From Lysinibacillus pinottii (lineage in GTDB: Bacteria; Bacillota; Bacilli; Bacillales_A; Planococcaceae), in the NCBI RefSeq assembly GCF_024753545.1, contig NZ_JANTOO010000008.1, forward strand, positions 1 to 64,000: a stretch of 64,000 bases of DNA, read 5' to 3'. The notes under the pieces were generated by a model that was given only the letters and a program-made list of their open reading frames with translations, had not been told where the DNA came from and did not search any database. A program made the translations under genes and the position numbers. Positions 1 to 8,172 of the stretch are shown here, one piece after another (positions within the stretch are counted from its first letter, which is position 1; each line of letters begins with the position of its first letter).

Positions 1-47
1 TCAGTTTTCAAGGTTCATTTGCTAGTTACTCTCAAGTAACTTTTTAT
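1..47 (-). other. Probable rRNA operon leader, running off the left edge
   Basis: Read on the minus strand, the last bases of the window edge are ACCTTGAAAACTGA. This resembles the boxA-like leader sequence (CTTTGAAAACT) found just upstream of 16S rRNA in Bacillus rrn operons. It lies directly downstream of two strong tandem promoters. The short inverted repeat at about 21-42 (AGTTACT/AGTAACT) fits a leader hairpin. No rRNA sequence itself is inside the window, so the assignment is inferred from leader and promoter only. Confidence 0.6.
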
Positions 48-159
48 AATTTAACATATTGTTAACATATTGTCAACTGTCTATGTTAATATTTTAAAAG
101 TTGTTCGTTTGTTTCGTAACAACGTGTTTAAATATATCATCATAAAATAAAGTTTGCAA
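48..159 (-). promoter_or_regulatory. Tandem sigma-A promoters, probable rrn P1 and P2
   Basis: On the minus strand there are two near-consensus promoters. The upstream one has TTGCAA at 154-159, exactly 17 bases, and TATATT at 131-136. The downstream one has TTGACA at 71-76, exactly 17 bases, and TAAATT at 48-53. They are 83 bp apart, close to the roughly 90 bp spacing of tandem P1/P2 promoters in Bacillus rrn operons, and both point left toward a boxA-like leader. Confidence 0.6.
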
Positions 160-303
160 GCGTTTCATTAAAGTAAAACTATTCTTATTATTTAAAAGTG
201 AGTTTCTTCTATAATAAAGGTGAAAGCAACTTTATATAAAGTAATGCTCTATGAATAATAAAAAAGATGAATAGAGTAACAATAAAATTTTTTATTCAAT
301 CAT

Positions 304-349
304 AAAAAACTCCATTGTTAGAATCCTTACTTAACAATGGAGTTTTTTT
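304..349 (-). terminator. Intrinsic terminator of pbuG
   Basis: An inverted repeat (AACTCCATTGTTA with TAACAATGGAGTT) has A- and T-runs on its two sides, so it can act in both directions. It sits about 16 bp after the pbuG stop codon. Confidence 0.85.
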
Positions 350-364
350 CAAAGTATATTTAAT

Positions 365-1666
365 TTATCGTACCCAGATGAAATATGCTAGGAAGACAAA
401 GAATAAACCATACATCATAGGATGAATTTCTTTTCTCCGTCCCGCTAACAACATTGTGATTGGGTAGAACACGAAGCCAATTGCAATACCCGTAGCTATA
501 GAATAACCAAGAGGCATCATTAATACCGTAAAGAATGCAGGTACGGCAATCTCAAATTTATCCCAATCAATTAAACGTAATGACGAAACCATTAATACCC
601 CTACAATTACTAGCGCAGGTGCTGTTACTGCTGGCGTTACTACTGCTAATAACGGAGAGAAAAATAAAGCTACTAAGAAAAGTACTGCTGTTACTACCGC
701 CGAGAACCCAGAGCGAGCCCCAGCTGCTACCCCCGAAGTTGATTCTACATAGGCAGTAGTCGTAGATGTACCAAATAAAGAACCAATTGTTGTTGCAAGT
801 GCATCTGCCATTAATGCGCGACCTGCACGTGGTAATTTATTATCTTTGACTAAGCCAGCCTGTGTTGCCACAGCCATTAAAGTACCTGCTGTATCAAAGA
901 AATCTACAAACAAGAATGTTAATACAACTACTAAAAACTTCACGTTAAATAATGATTTAATATCTCCAAGTGGTTCTAGTGCCACCATGAATGTAGAATC
1001 CACACTTGGAATAGCAGAAACAATTGCTGTTGGAGGTTCAATAATACCTGTCACCATACCAATAATCGCAGTAATAACCATCCCTAAGAAAATACCGACA
1101 CTGCGTAATTTAATAATCAGAATAACAGATAGAACGATGCCGAATACCGCTAGTAATGTAGAGCCAGTGAAAGTTCCTAAAGTTACTAATGTAGCTGGAC
1201 TATCTACAACAATTCCTGCACCTTGTAAACCTACGAAAGTAATAAACAATCCTATACCTGCCGAAACAGCATATTTAAGCTGTACTGGTATAGCGTTAAT
1301 AACTGTTTCGCGAATACCTGTTAGAGATAGGATGATAAAGATAATCCCAGAGAAGAAGACGCCAGTTAGACCAGTTTGCCATGGAATACCATAAGCTCCA
1401 ACTACAGTAAAGGCGAAGAATGCATTTAATCCCATACCAGGAGCTAGTGAAATTGGGAATTTAGCGAAAATACCCATTATTAAAGAACCAACTGCTGCAG
1501 CTAATGCTGTTGCTACAAAAACAGCACCTTTATCCATCCCTGCATTTTCTAGAATACCTGGGTTAACAGCTAGAATATATGCCATCGCAAGAAAGGTTGT
1601 AATACCGCCTATTATTTCGCGGCGGTAATTAGTTCCTAATTCATCAAACATGAAATATTTTTTCAT
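365..1666 (-). CDS. pbuG: Guanine/hypoxanthine permease (NCS2/AzgA family)
   Basis: This 433-residue polytopic membrane protein matches the AzgA-like branch of the NCS2 nucleobase transporters and imports guanine and hypoxanthine by proton symport. Visible signatures are the N-terminal MKKYFMFDELGTNYRREIIGG segment, the GMGLNAFFAF segment near residues 77-86, and TTTAYVESTSGVAAG near residue 305. Length is close to B. subtilis PbuG. A GGAGGA ribosome site lies slightly far upstream of the ATG. The gene has its own promoter and a guanine riboswitch with a terminator in its leader, so excess guanine should switch it off. It sits next to guaA, as in B. subtilis, with the MOSC gene inserted between them. 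Substrate choice is inferred from family and riboswitch. Confidence 0.93.
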   Translation of the reverse strand: MKKYFMFDELGTNYRREIIGGITTFLAMAYILAVNPGILENAGMDKGAVFVATALAAAVGSLIMGIFAKFPISLAPGMGLNAFFAFTVVGAYGIPWQTGLTGVFFSGIIFIILSLTGIRETVINAIPVQLKYAVSAGIGLFITFVGLQGAGIVVDSPATLVTLGTFTGSTLLAVFGIVLSVILIIKLRSVGIFLGMVITAIIGMVTGIIEPPTAIVSAIPSVDSTFMVALEPLGDIKSLFNVKFLVVVLTFLFVDFFDTAGTLMAVATQAGLVKDNKLPRAGRALMADALATTIGSLFGTSTTTAYVESTSGVAAGARSGFSAVVTAVLFLVALFFSPLLAVVTPAVTAPALVIVGVLMVSSLRLIDWDKFEIAVPAFFTVLMMPLGYSIATGIAIGFVFYPITMLLAGRRKEIHPMMYGLFFVFLAYFIWVR

Positions 1667-1710
1667 TATAAAAAAATCCTCCGTATGGTCGTCCTCAATA
1701 TCGAAAACAA

Positions 1711-1750
1711 AAAAGACACGCTGACTAATCTACTAGTCGCATGTCTACGA
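1711..1750 (-). terminator. Riboswitch-controlled terminator of the pbuG leader
   Basis: On the minus strand a stem (AGACATGCGACTA with TAGTCAGCGTGTCT) is followed by a T-run. Its 5' shoulder ATCGTAG is the exact complement of CTACGAT, the 3' strand of aptamer stem P1. Ligand-free RNA can therefore form an antiterminator, while ligand-bound P1 frees the terminator: a classic OFF switch. Confidence 0.85.
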
Positions 1751-1814
1751 TATATTTCATCCACATTAATGTGTGAAATAAATTAGGGTTTATACATTCG
1801 CATATAAACCTCAA

Positions 1815-1880
1815 TCGTAGTCAAGTTATTTACGGTAACTTGGTAGAAACTCACGGGCCCTATCCCCGACATTATACGAC
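1815..1880 (-). ncRNA. Guanine riboswitch aptamer (purine class)
   Basis: The minus strand shows the purine aptamer core: P1 TCGTA/TACGA, J1/2 TAATG, J2/3 GTTTCTACC, loop L3 ACCGTAAAT closed by AAGTT/AACTT, and J3/1 AC. The base equivalent to position 74 is C, which specifies guanine rather than adenine. GG in L2 and CC in L3 for the loop-loop contact are kept. It precedes pbuG, a guanine transporter. Confidence 0.95.
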
Positions 1881-1902
1881 GACTTATTTAATTTACATTC
1901 GT

Positions 1903-1931
1903 AATATATCATTTCACTTTTTAGATTTCAA
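1903..1931 (-). promoter_or_regulatory. pbuG promoter
   Basis: TTGAAA at 1926-1931, a 17-base spacer and TATATT at 1903-1908, read on the minus strand. It lies just upstream of the guanine aptamer, so the transcript would start close to the aptamer 5' end. Confidence 0.7.
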
Positions 1932-2058
1932 CCCTATTTCCGAACAATTTTATAAAATAAAATACGAAAGTTCGTGTAAATTTCTTATTTAATGTTCATA
2001 TTTTAATAAACTGCTACTAAAAAGCCTAAGTACTGAACAATTCTCCGAACGCAAACAA

Positions 2059-2100
2059 TAAAAAACCCCTTAGAACTCACTCGAATTCTAAAGGATTTTA
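2059..2100 (-). terminator. Terminator after the MOSC-domain gene
   Basis: On the minus strand CCTTTAGAA pairs with TTCTAAGGGG (with a G-U pair) and is followed by TTTTTT. It lies about 27 bp beyond the stop codon of the MOSC gene. Confidence 0.8.
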
Positions 2101-2126
2101 TGGAAGGACTCAATTGCAGACAATCT

Positions 2127-2795
2127 TTAATTCATCACTTTACTTTGCAAAACCTGAATTCTTTTTTCTAACTTCTGTTTCCAATCTTCCGCCAATGCAT
2201 CTACTGCTCGGATATGTTTCATCGCATCCGCATCTTTGTTTTTAAAATATACTTCGTTGCAATACAAAACCGAAACTTGGGCAGGATGCTTTTCTACTAA
2301 TTCAATATTCGAGCTCGCACAGATTGTCCCCTCTTCTAGTACACGCCCAAGGAAGCCAGTATAACCAGTTTCAATCATACGTTTCAGCAATGTGTTTGAT
2401 TCAGTATATTTGTCGATCGTGCTACAGGGAACACGCCCTTGTGTAATTTGAATGACAGCATCTCCTATTTTATAAATATCACCAATACAAGTATCCGCTT
2501 CTAGCATATTTGTAACCGTTAGATTTTCACCGAAAGCAGCAGTTGGTAGTGGTTTACCAAGTTCTTGTTCCCATTGTATGTAATGTTCCGCAGGATATAA
2601 ACAAACTGCACGATCAGGACCACCATGATGTTTTTTATCAGCAACATCATCTCCGTCGAAGCCATGAGCTGACAAATAAACTTCTTGAATTTTTTGCTTT
2701 TCAATACCTGTAATCATTGAACGCCCTTTACTATCAATCAATTCTTTTGGCATCCCAACTGCTAATGTATGAATTATTGGTTTATTTTTTTCCAT
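2127..2795 (-). CDS. MOSC domain-containing protein, YiiM type
   Basis: This 222-residue protein belongs to the MOSC family (molybdenum cofactor sulfurase C-terminal domain), and looks most like the stand-alone YiiM group that handles molybdenum-cofactor-linked sulfur or N-hydroxylated substrates. Visible signatures are the HGGPDRAVCLYP segment, the FGENLTV segment and the conserved GRVPCSTI segment whose cysteine is thought to carry the ligand. A longer reading frame begins 45 bp upstream, but AGGGGGG sits 8-9 bases before the ATG at 2795, so I chose that start. It is a single gene with its own terminator, placed between pbuG and guaA. Exact substrate is unknown. Confidence 0.85.
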   Translation of the reverse strand: MEKNKPIIHTLAVGMPKELIDSKGRSMITGIEKQKIQEVYLSAHGFDGDDVADKKHHGGPDRAVCLYPAEHYIQWEQELGKPLPTAAFGENLTVTNMLEADTCIGDIYKIGDAVIQITQGRVPCSTIDKYTESNTLLKRMIETGYTGFLGRVLEEGTICASSNIELVEKHPAQVSVLYCNEVYFKNKDADAMKHIRAVDALAEDWKQKLEKRIQVLQSKVMN

Positions 2796-2924
2796 TTGAA
2801 TCCCCCCTAATCTGAATAGTATCATTTCTTTTGCATTCATTTAGTTTACTACACACAACACTTTACCAGCAATTTTTCCATGTTGAGATACTTTATTTAG
2901 CATAAATTCAGACATAGTGAAATC

Positions 2925-2963
2925 AAAAAAGCCCTAAAAACCTCTCAGGGCTTTTAGGGCTTT
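2925..2963 (-). terminator. Terminator of guaA
   Basis: On the minus strand the stem AAGCCCTAAAA/TTTTTAGGGCTT is followed by a T-run, starting a few bases after the guaA stop codon. Confidence 0.85.
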
Positions 2964-2968
2964 TGCTA

Positions 2969-4522
2969 CTATTCCCACTCAATCGTTGCTGGTGGCTTAG
3001 ATGTAATATCATACACTACACGGTTAACGTGTTTTACTTCATTTACTAGACGGACAGAGATTTTTTCTAGTACATCCCATGGGATACGTGCCCAGTCAGA
3101 TGTCATACCGTCGATAGATGTTACCGCACGGATACCGATTGCGTAATCATACGTACGTGCATCGCCCATTACACCAACTGAACGGATATCAGGTAATACC
3201 GTGAAGTATTGCCAAATGTCACGATCAAGGCCAGCATTGGCGATCTCCTCACGTAAGATGAAGTCAGATTCGCGAACGATTTCTAATTTTTCTTCTGTTA
3301 CTTCACCAAGTACACGGATACCTAATCCAGGACCTGGGAATGGTTGACGCCAAACGATTTTTTCATCCAGACCAAGCTCTAAGCCTAATGCTCGTACTTC
3401 ATCTTTGAATAATGTTTTTAGTGGTTCGATTAATTGGAATTGCATATCTTCTGGAAGTCCACCAACATTATGGTGAGATTTGATTGTTTGTGCAGTTGAA
3501 GTACCTGATTCAATAATATCTGTATAAAGAGTACCTTGAGCTAAGAAATCCATACCTTCAAGCTTTGATGCTTCTTCATCAAATACGTAAATAAATTCAT
3601 TACCGATAATTTTACGTTTTTTCTCTGGATCTGATACACCCGCAAGCTTGTCCATGAAACGTTTGCGAGCATCAATTTTAATAAGATTCATATCGAAATC
3701 TTCAGTAAATGTTTTCATTACTTGCTCAACTTCACCTTTACGGTTTAAGTTGTGGTCTACGAACATACAAGTTAATTGGTCACCGATCGCTTTGTGGATA
3801 AGAACAGCTACAACTGAAGAGTCAACACCACCTGAAAGCGCACATAATACTTTTTTATCGCCTACAATTTCACGAATTTTTGCGATTTCAAGTTCGATGA
3901 AGTTGGCCATTGACCAATCACCTTTTGCTTCACAAACATCGAATACGAATTGACGTAATAAATCATTACCATAAACAGAGTGACGTACCTCTGGGTGGAA
4001 TTGAACAGCGTATAGTTTACGTTCTACGTTTGCCATTGCTGCAATCGGACATGATGCGCTCGTTGCGATCACTTCAAATCCAGCAGGAACTTCTGTTACA
4101 TGGTCACCATGGCTCATCCACACGATTTGCTCAGTTGGTAACTCACCAAATAATTTATTGGAAGCAGTTACTTTGATTTCAGCTTTACCATATTCACGAG
4201 TTTCAGCACCTTCTACTTTACCACCATTTGTATGCGCCATTAATTGCATACCATAGCAAATACCTAGGATTGGTAGGCCTAATTCAAAAATGGCTGGATC
4301 CACATGGAAAGCATTTTCATCATAAACAGAGTTTGGACCACCTGAAAAAATAATACCAGCTGCGTTCATTTCTTTAATTTCTTCAGCAGTTACTGTATGT
4401 GGATGTAATTCACTGAATACACCAAACTCACGGATACGACGAGTAATTAATTGGTTAAATTGGCTACCGAAGTCAAGTACAACGATTTTTTCTTGCTCTT
4501 TTAATAAAGGGCTAGCTGTCAA
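2969..4522 (-). CDS. guaA: GMP synthase (glutamine-hydrolysing)
   Basis: The enzyme converts XMP to GMP with ATP and glutamine, the last step of guanine nucleotide synthesis. The N-terminal class I amidotransferase domain shows LDFGSQFNQLI, the nucleophile segment GICYGMQLM and the HPE of the catalytic triad. The ATP pyrophosphatase domain shows the P-loop ALSGGVDSSV, and the C-terminal dimerisation domain ends in TIEWE. An in-frame ATG lies 39 bp upstream, but it directly abuts the leader terminator and has no ribosome site. GAAGAGGTGG sits 5 bases before the TTG at 4522, giving 517 residues, close to the usual 513. I therefore take TTG as the start. Expression should be attenuated by the purine-type leader upstream. 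Confidence 0.96.
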   Translation of the reverse strand: MTASPLLKEQEKIVVLDFGSQFNQLITRRIREFGVFSELHPHTVTAEEIKEMNAAGIIFSGGPNSVYDENAFHVDPAIFELGLPILGICYGMQLMAHTNGGKVEGAETREYGKAEIKVTASNKLFGELPTEQIVWMSHGDHVTEVPAGFEVIATSASCPIAAMANVERKLYAVQFHPEVRHSVYGNDLLRQFVFDVCEAKGDWSMANFIELEIAKIREIVGDKKVLCALSGGVDSSVVAVLIHKAIGDQLTCMFVDHNLNRKGEVEQVMKTFTEDFDMNLIKIDARKRFMDKLAGVSDPEKKRKIIGNEFIYVFDEEASKLEGMDFLAQGTLYTDIIESGTSTAQTIKSHHNVGGLPEDMQFQLIEPLKTLFKDEVRALGLELGLDEKIVWRQPFPGPGLGIRVLGEVTEEKLEIVRESDFILREEIANAGLDRDIWQYFTVLPDIRSVGVMGDARTYDYAIGIRAVTSIDGMTSDWARIPWDVLEKISVRLVNEVKHVNRVVYDITSKPPATIEWE

Positions 4523-4572
4523 AATTTCCACCTCTTCTACTATTATTAAAGGATCATTCATTTGTTCAAAGA

Positions 4573-4606
4573 AAAACGCGAAGAAAGTAAAATCTTTCTA
4601 CGCGTT
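4573..4606 (-). terminator. Attenuator terminator in the guaA leader
   Basis: On the minus strand AACGCGTAGAAAG pairs with CTTTCTTCGCGTT and runs into TTTTT, ending about 50 bp before the guaA TTG start. Its place between aptamer and gene makes it the likely expression platform of the upstream riboswitch. Confidence 0.85.
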
Positions 4607-4690
4607 CAAAAAGCTCATGATGATTTATAAAGGCGAATGCGTAGCAAAGTAAAGTGATTTACTATACCTCTCACCTAGCGAATACATCCG

Positions 4691-4761
4691 CCTTCATAGA
4701 GAAATCATTTGTGGTGATTTCGTAGAAACATCCGAACCTTATTATCGAACTTATATGAAAG
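4691..4761 (-). ncRNA. Variant purine riboswitch aptamer upstream of guaA
   Basis: The minus strand folds as a purine aptamer: P1 CTTTCATA/TATGAAGG (8 pairs with one G-U), J1/2 TAA, GG in loop L2, J2/3 GTTTCTAC, P3 GAAATC/GATTTC closing a loop with CCACAAA (CC for the loop-loop contact), then J3/1. J3/1 reads TC instead of the usual AC. The guanine-specifying C74 is kept but position 73 is U. A further stem (AAGGCGGATG with CATTCGCCTT) begins in the 3' strand of P1 and could compete with it. A purine ligand is likely; exact specificity is not certain. Confidence 0.82.
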
Positions 4762-4785
4762 CAATCCTTGCATTTAATTTTTTTC

Positions 4786-4814
4786 ATTTTACTCTTTGTC
4801 TAAGTTAAAATCAA
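4786..4814 (-). promoter_or_regulatory. Possible guaA promoter
   Basis: TTGATT at 4809-4814, 17 bases, TAAAAT at 4786-4791 on the minus strand. It overlaps the last codons of the transglutaminase gene and would place the start of transcription just before the aptamer. The match is moderate. Confidence 0.4.
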
Positions 4815-6994
4815 CCGATAGTGCGATTGATTAAATATTCCCAACTTTCTTTCAGCTTTATGAAATCCACTTCTTGTTTATCCTTCCCATAAACATGTTG
4901 CTCATAAACAGCCGTTAGCTTTTGCATTTCATCTGTTTCTAAGGATGCATCCACACGTTCGGCAAACATGTGCAACGTTTCTCCATCTCTCATACGCAGT
5001 CCAATACGTGATAATTGCTTCAGAAGAATATGATAAGAGGAATCAAAGGTAGACCAATCGGCAGTCTTTTTACGATATGCTCGCACATGCATTTTAGGCA
5101 GCCATGTTTTGCGCTGCAAGTATAATGCAATCCCACTAATCAGTAATAATATTAAACCAATTCCCCAAACATAAGCGAACTTCTTCATCCATGCCCAGAG
5201 CATATCCAGACTAAACGTTGATTTACTTTGCTCTTTATTGGACACTTGTTCCTGCTGTTGTGGCTGTTCAGGTTTTTGCTCTGGCTGTAGAATTTCTTCC
5301 TGTTCTGATGTATCTAATGGTATATCATAATCAATGTTAGCATTGCCACTAAAGCCTATTGTAGGTTCAAACTCCATCCAACCTGTCCCAGGTATATATG
5401 CCTCTACCCATGAGTGTGCGTTGTCATTGGTAATTCGATACTCTCGCAGACCATCTGTCATTGGCCCTGCCGTACCAGGCGCAAAACCTTTGACCCAGCG
5501 AGCCGGTATGCCTATTGAACGCAAAAGCACTACCATTGACGTTGAAAAATTATCACAATACCCTACTTTTGTATCAAATAAAAACTGATCGACATAATCT
5601 TGATTTTCTGCCGGAATAGCCGCTTGGGTTTTATCATACCTAAACCCGTTTGTCCGAAAATAACCTTCCACTGCCTTAATTTGATCGTAAACCGTAGTTT
5701 CATCCTGTGTTATCGCCAACGCCAAATCTCTTACCCGTTGTGGCAATTCCACTGGCAACTGCATAAAGCGATCAAAAGATAAATCTAACGTTTCAAGTGT
5801 GGCTGGCAGAGATAATTGCAACTGTTCCATACTATAGACTGGCTCACTATATGATAATGTATAGTTTGATAACGATTTAGATGTATCATTCTGCTGCTCT
5901 ATAGTCATCCGTTCCGTCTGCTCATCCTGAATAAATAATGTAGAATCTTGTGCCGAAACAGATAATAAACCATATGTTTGGATTAAAAATGGCATCGAGG
6001 CCGCAATGTCCAATTGAATTTGACGCTCGTTTTCAGGTAATCCCACTTGTAATGAGGTCATAATCGGCGCATTTGACTCATATACATTTTTCCCAAAGTT
6101 CCCCTCTGACAAAATCCATCCCTTTGAGGTATAAGTATCCTTCGTTTCAACACGCCAATAATGACGATCACGAGAAGAAGCAGTAAAAATTAATGTATTA
6201 TCTCCTTGGAAAGGTCCACCTAATTGACTATCGTCTTGACTATAGCCGACTGATTTCATGCCTGCTCCATTCCCATCTTGCCCAGTAACACCTTGGATAA
6301 ATGGCACAGGGTCTGCCCATGTCGGCCCTGTCTTTGGTAAAAAGAAGGCGATACTACCAAAAAGTATTACGGAAACAAGCATCGGAATAACAATTTTCCA
6401 TTTTCCAAACGCATTGCTCGTTGTACCCGCTTGAAGCCATAAACGTTTGACAAATAGGACACCTGTCATCATTAATCCTAGTATAACCACTTTAACAATA
6501 GCTGTTTTACCATTGTATTCACTAAACGTATCTAACGTAGCAATAAAGAATACTGTCATGACAAAAAAGTAAAATATATTTTTCCGCACGGAGACCCAAT
6601 GGTGAATTAAGTAAACAAGCATCCATATTAATACTAGAAATAGCACTGTTCTAAAAGCATCGGATACTAGTCCAAAATCACCTGAAATAATGGCGGCCAT
6701 ATTGCCTTTCCATTCTGCTAATAAGAAGGATATGGTCTTTCCAGAGAGCACTGGGCTTTCGCTATAAATAAAGACAATACACCAAATAATATAACCTAAC
6801 TTTACAATTCCTGATAATACAGGATGCACTCGGAATAAACTTAAAGCTAGAGACAAGCCAATAAAGACTAGGAAGAGATGAAACCCTCCTGTATTAGTTA
6901 ATTGCATAATGGGCATTAGCCATTCACGCAATATAAAGAAAACGATAATATAGGCGACTGCCAACTCTAAAAATTCTCCTAACGACTGTTTCAC
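4811..6994 (-). CDS. yebA: Membrane transglutaminase-like protein (YebA/TgpA type)
   Basis: This 727-residue protein has about six N-terminal membrane helices (DUF3488/TgpA_N-like), an extracytoplasmic transglutaminase core and one more membrane helix near residue 625 before a C-terminal DUF4129-like tail. The papain-like triad is visible: VGYCDNFS (Cys near 480), NAHSWVEAY (His near 528) and the following acidic residue in EFEPT. Such proteins act as proteases or cross-linkers at the membrane. It starts at a GTG that overlaps the DUF58 stop by 4 bp (GTGA), so the two are translationally coupled. The moxR-DUF58-transglutaminase trio precedes guaA as in B. subtilis yeaC-yeaD-yebA. The substrate is unknown. 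Confidence 0.9.
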   Translation of the reverse strand: MKQSLGEFLELAVAYIIVFFILREWLMPIMQLTNTGGFHLFLVFIGLSLALSLFRVHPVLSGIVKLGYIIWCIVFIYSESPVLSGKTISFLLAEWKGNMAAIISGDFGLVSDAFRTVLFLVLIWMLVYLIHHWVSVRKNIFYFFVMTVFFIATLDTFSEYNGKTAIVKVVILGLMMTGVLFVKRLWLQAGTTSNAFGKWKIVIPMLVSVILFGSIAFFLPKTGPTWADPVPFIQGVTGQDGNGAGMKSVGYSQDDSQLGGPFQGDNTLIFTASSRDRHYWRVETKDTYTSKGWILSEGNFGKNVYESNAPIMTSLQVGLPENERQIQLDIAASMPFLIQTYGLLSVSAQDSTLFIQDEQTERMTIEQQNDTSKSLSNYTLSYSEPVYSMEQLQLSLPATLETLDLSFDRFMQLPVELPQRVRDLALAITQDETTVYDQIKAVEGYFRTNGFRYDKTQAAIPAENQDYVDQFLFDTKVGYCDNFSTSMVVLLRSIGIPARWVKGFAPGTAGPMTDGLREYRITNDNAHSWVEAYIPGTGWMEFEPTIGFSGNANIDYDIPLDTSEQEEILQPEQKPEQPQQQEQVSNKEQSKSTFSLDMLWAWMKKFAYVWGIGLILLLISGIALYLQRKTWLPKMHVRAYRKKTADWSTFDSSYHILLKQLSRIGLRMRDGETLHMFAERVDASLETDEMQKLTAVYEQHVYGKDKQEVDFIKLKESWEYLINRTIG

Positions 6995-8172
6995 GGCTTC
7001 ATCACCCCCGTGAAAACATGATAAAAATCTGTTGGATCTACATAGACCATTTGAATATGTTTATAACGCAACGTAACCTCAGATTGCACAGGTGGCTGTT
7101 TTGTCACGACAAAACAAATACAACTTTTCACTATATTCGCAAGAGTATGTAGGAATTCATCTGATACTTCATTAGTTACATAAAGCAATGTCGCAACTTG
7201 CTTAAAGGCTTGCTGGTCATAAAATCGGAATTTTACATTCTCAGTAGGTTTGATAGCTGCCAAATGATACATAACCTGATCTAACTGCTTTTCACCTTGT
7301 ATAACCGGAAACACCTTCGTCATTTCTCCAGCAGCAATAAAGGAAATATCACCAAGTTCCTGCACGATCATATTGAGCATAGATGCAACTAGTTCAATCT
7401 TATCCTCAAATAACGTTGATTTCTTGGCATCAAGCACTAACATTAACTCAGAGGATTGTCTATCCTCAAATTCCTTCGATTGTAAGGTTTGGGTTTTTGC
7501 GAAAGATTTCCAATGAATCCAAGAAAAACGATCCCCTGGAACATATTCTCGTAATCCAACAGACATAGTAGTATCCTTAACTATGGAATAAGGGGACATC
7601 ATTGGCCCAACATCATATTTTGTTTGCAGTGCCGAATATTTCATTTCTCTGAGCCTTGGATAAACTAAAATAGTTTGTTCTTTCTCAGCCACAACCATTT
7701 TTTTGGCCCAGCCAAAAAAATCATAGAAAGCTATCGTAACACCCAAATAACGGTGTTCACCACGAGGCATATTTACTAGTTCATAATGCCAGTTAAATTT
7801 TTTTCTAAAGCCAACAAATTTGATAGCAGCTGAACTTTGTAGCTTGGCCTGTACTAATCCCTCACTATCTACAAGTTCCTCCATCATCATATAAGCAAAA
7901 GGGAAACGTGTTTTCCTCTCGACCGAAATCGTTACCTTCGCTGACTGACCACGTTCTATGTGTGAAGGTTCAATTTTGCGCTCTACTACTAGGATACTTT
8001 CCCTAACAACAAAGAAAAATAAGGCGTACACTAAAAATGGACTTACGGTAAAAAACACAAACCAACTAACAAAACCACCTTGGAACATTGCATAACAAAA
8101 TGTTACAACCATTAAGAAAACCACTAATAGGAAATGTTTACTTTTCTCCAAAAAAGCTTTCCATTGCCTCAT
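6991..8172 (-). CDS. yeaD: DUF58 domain protein (YeaD)
   Basis: This 393-residue protein has two adjacent N-terminal membrane helices and a cytoplasmic DUF58 domain. The family signature LREYVPGDRFSWIHWKSFAKT lies near residues 205-225 and is followed by a von Willebrand A-like stretch (LMLVLDAKKS). DUF58 proteins are regular partners of MoxR ATPases, which are thought to remodel them or their cargo. Start and stop overlap the neighbouring genes by 4 bp on both sides, so it is the middle gene of a tightly coupled three-gene operon. No enzymatic activity is established for the family. Confidence 0.9.
   Translation of the reverse strand: MRQWKAFLEKSKHFLLVVFLMVVTFCYAMFQGGFVSWFVFFTVSPFLVYALFFFVVRESILVVERKIEPSHIERGQSAKVTISVERKTRFPFAYMMMEELVDSEGLVQAKLQSSAAIKFVGFRKKFNWHYELVNMPRGEHRYLGVTIAFYDFFGWAKKMVVAEKEQTILVYPRLREMKYSALQTKYDVGPMMSPYSIVKDTTMSVGLREYVPGDRFSWIHWKSFAKTQTLQSKEFEDRQSSELMLVLDAKKSTLFEDKIELVASMLNMIVQELGDISFIAAGEMTKVFPVIQGEKQLDQVMYHLAAIKPTENVKFRFYDQQAFKQVATLLYVTNEVSDEFLHTLANIVKSCICFVVTKQPPVQSEVTLRYKHIQMVYVDPTDFYHVFTGVMKP

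Noticed and set aside
4562..4810. T-box or PRPP-type leader for guaA
   Set aside because: The J2/3 core GTTTCTAC, the closed P1 and the loop-loop bases fit the purine class much better; no specifier loop or T-box consensus is present.
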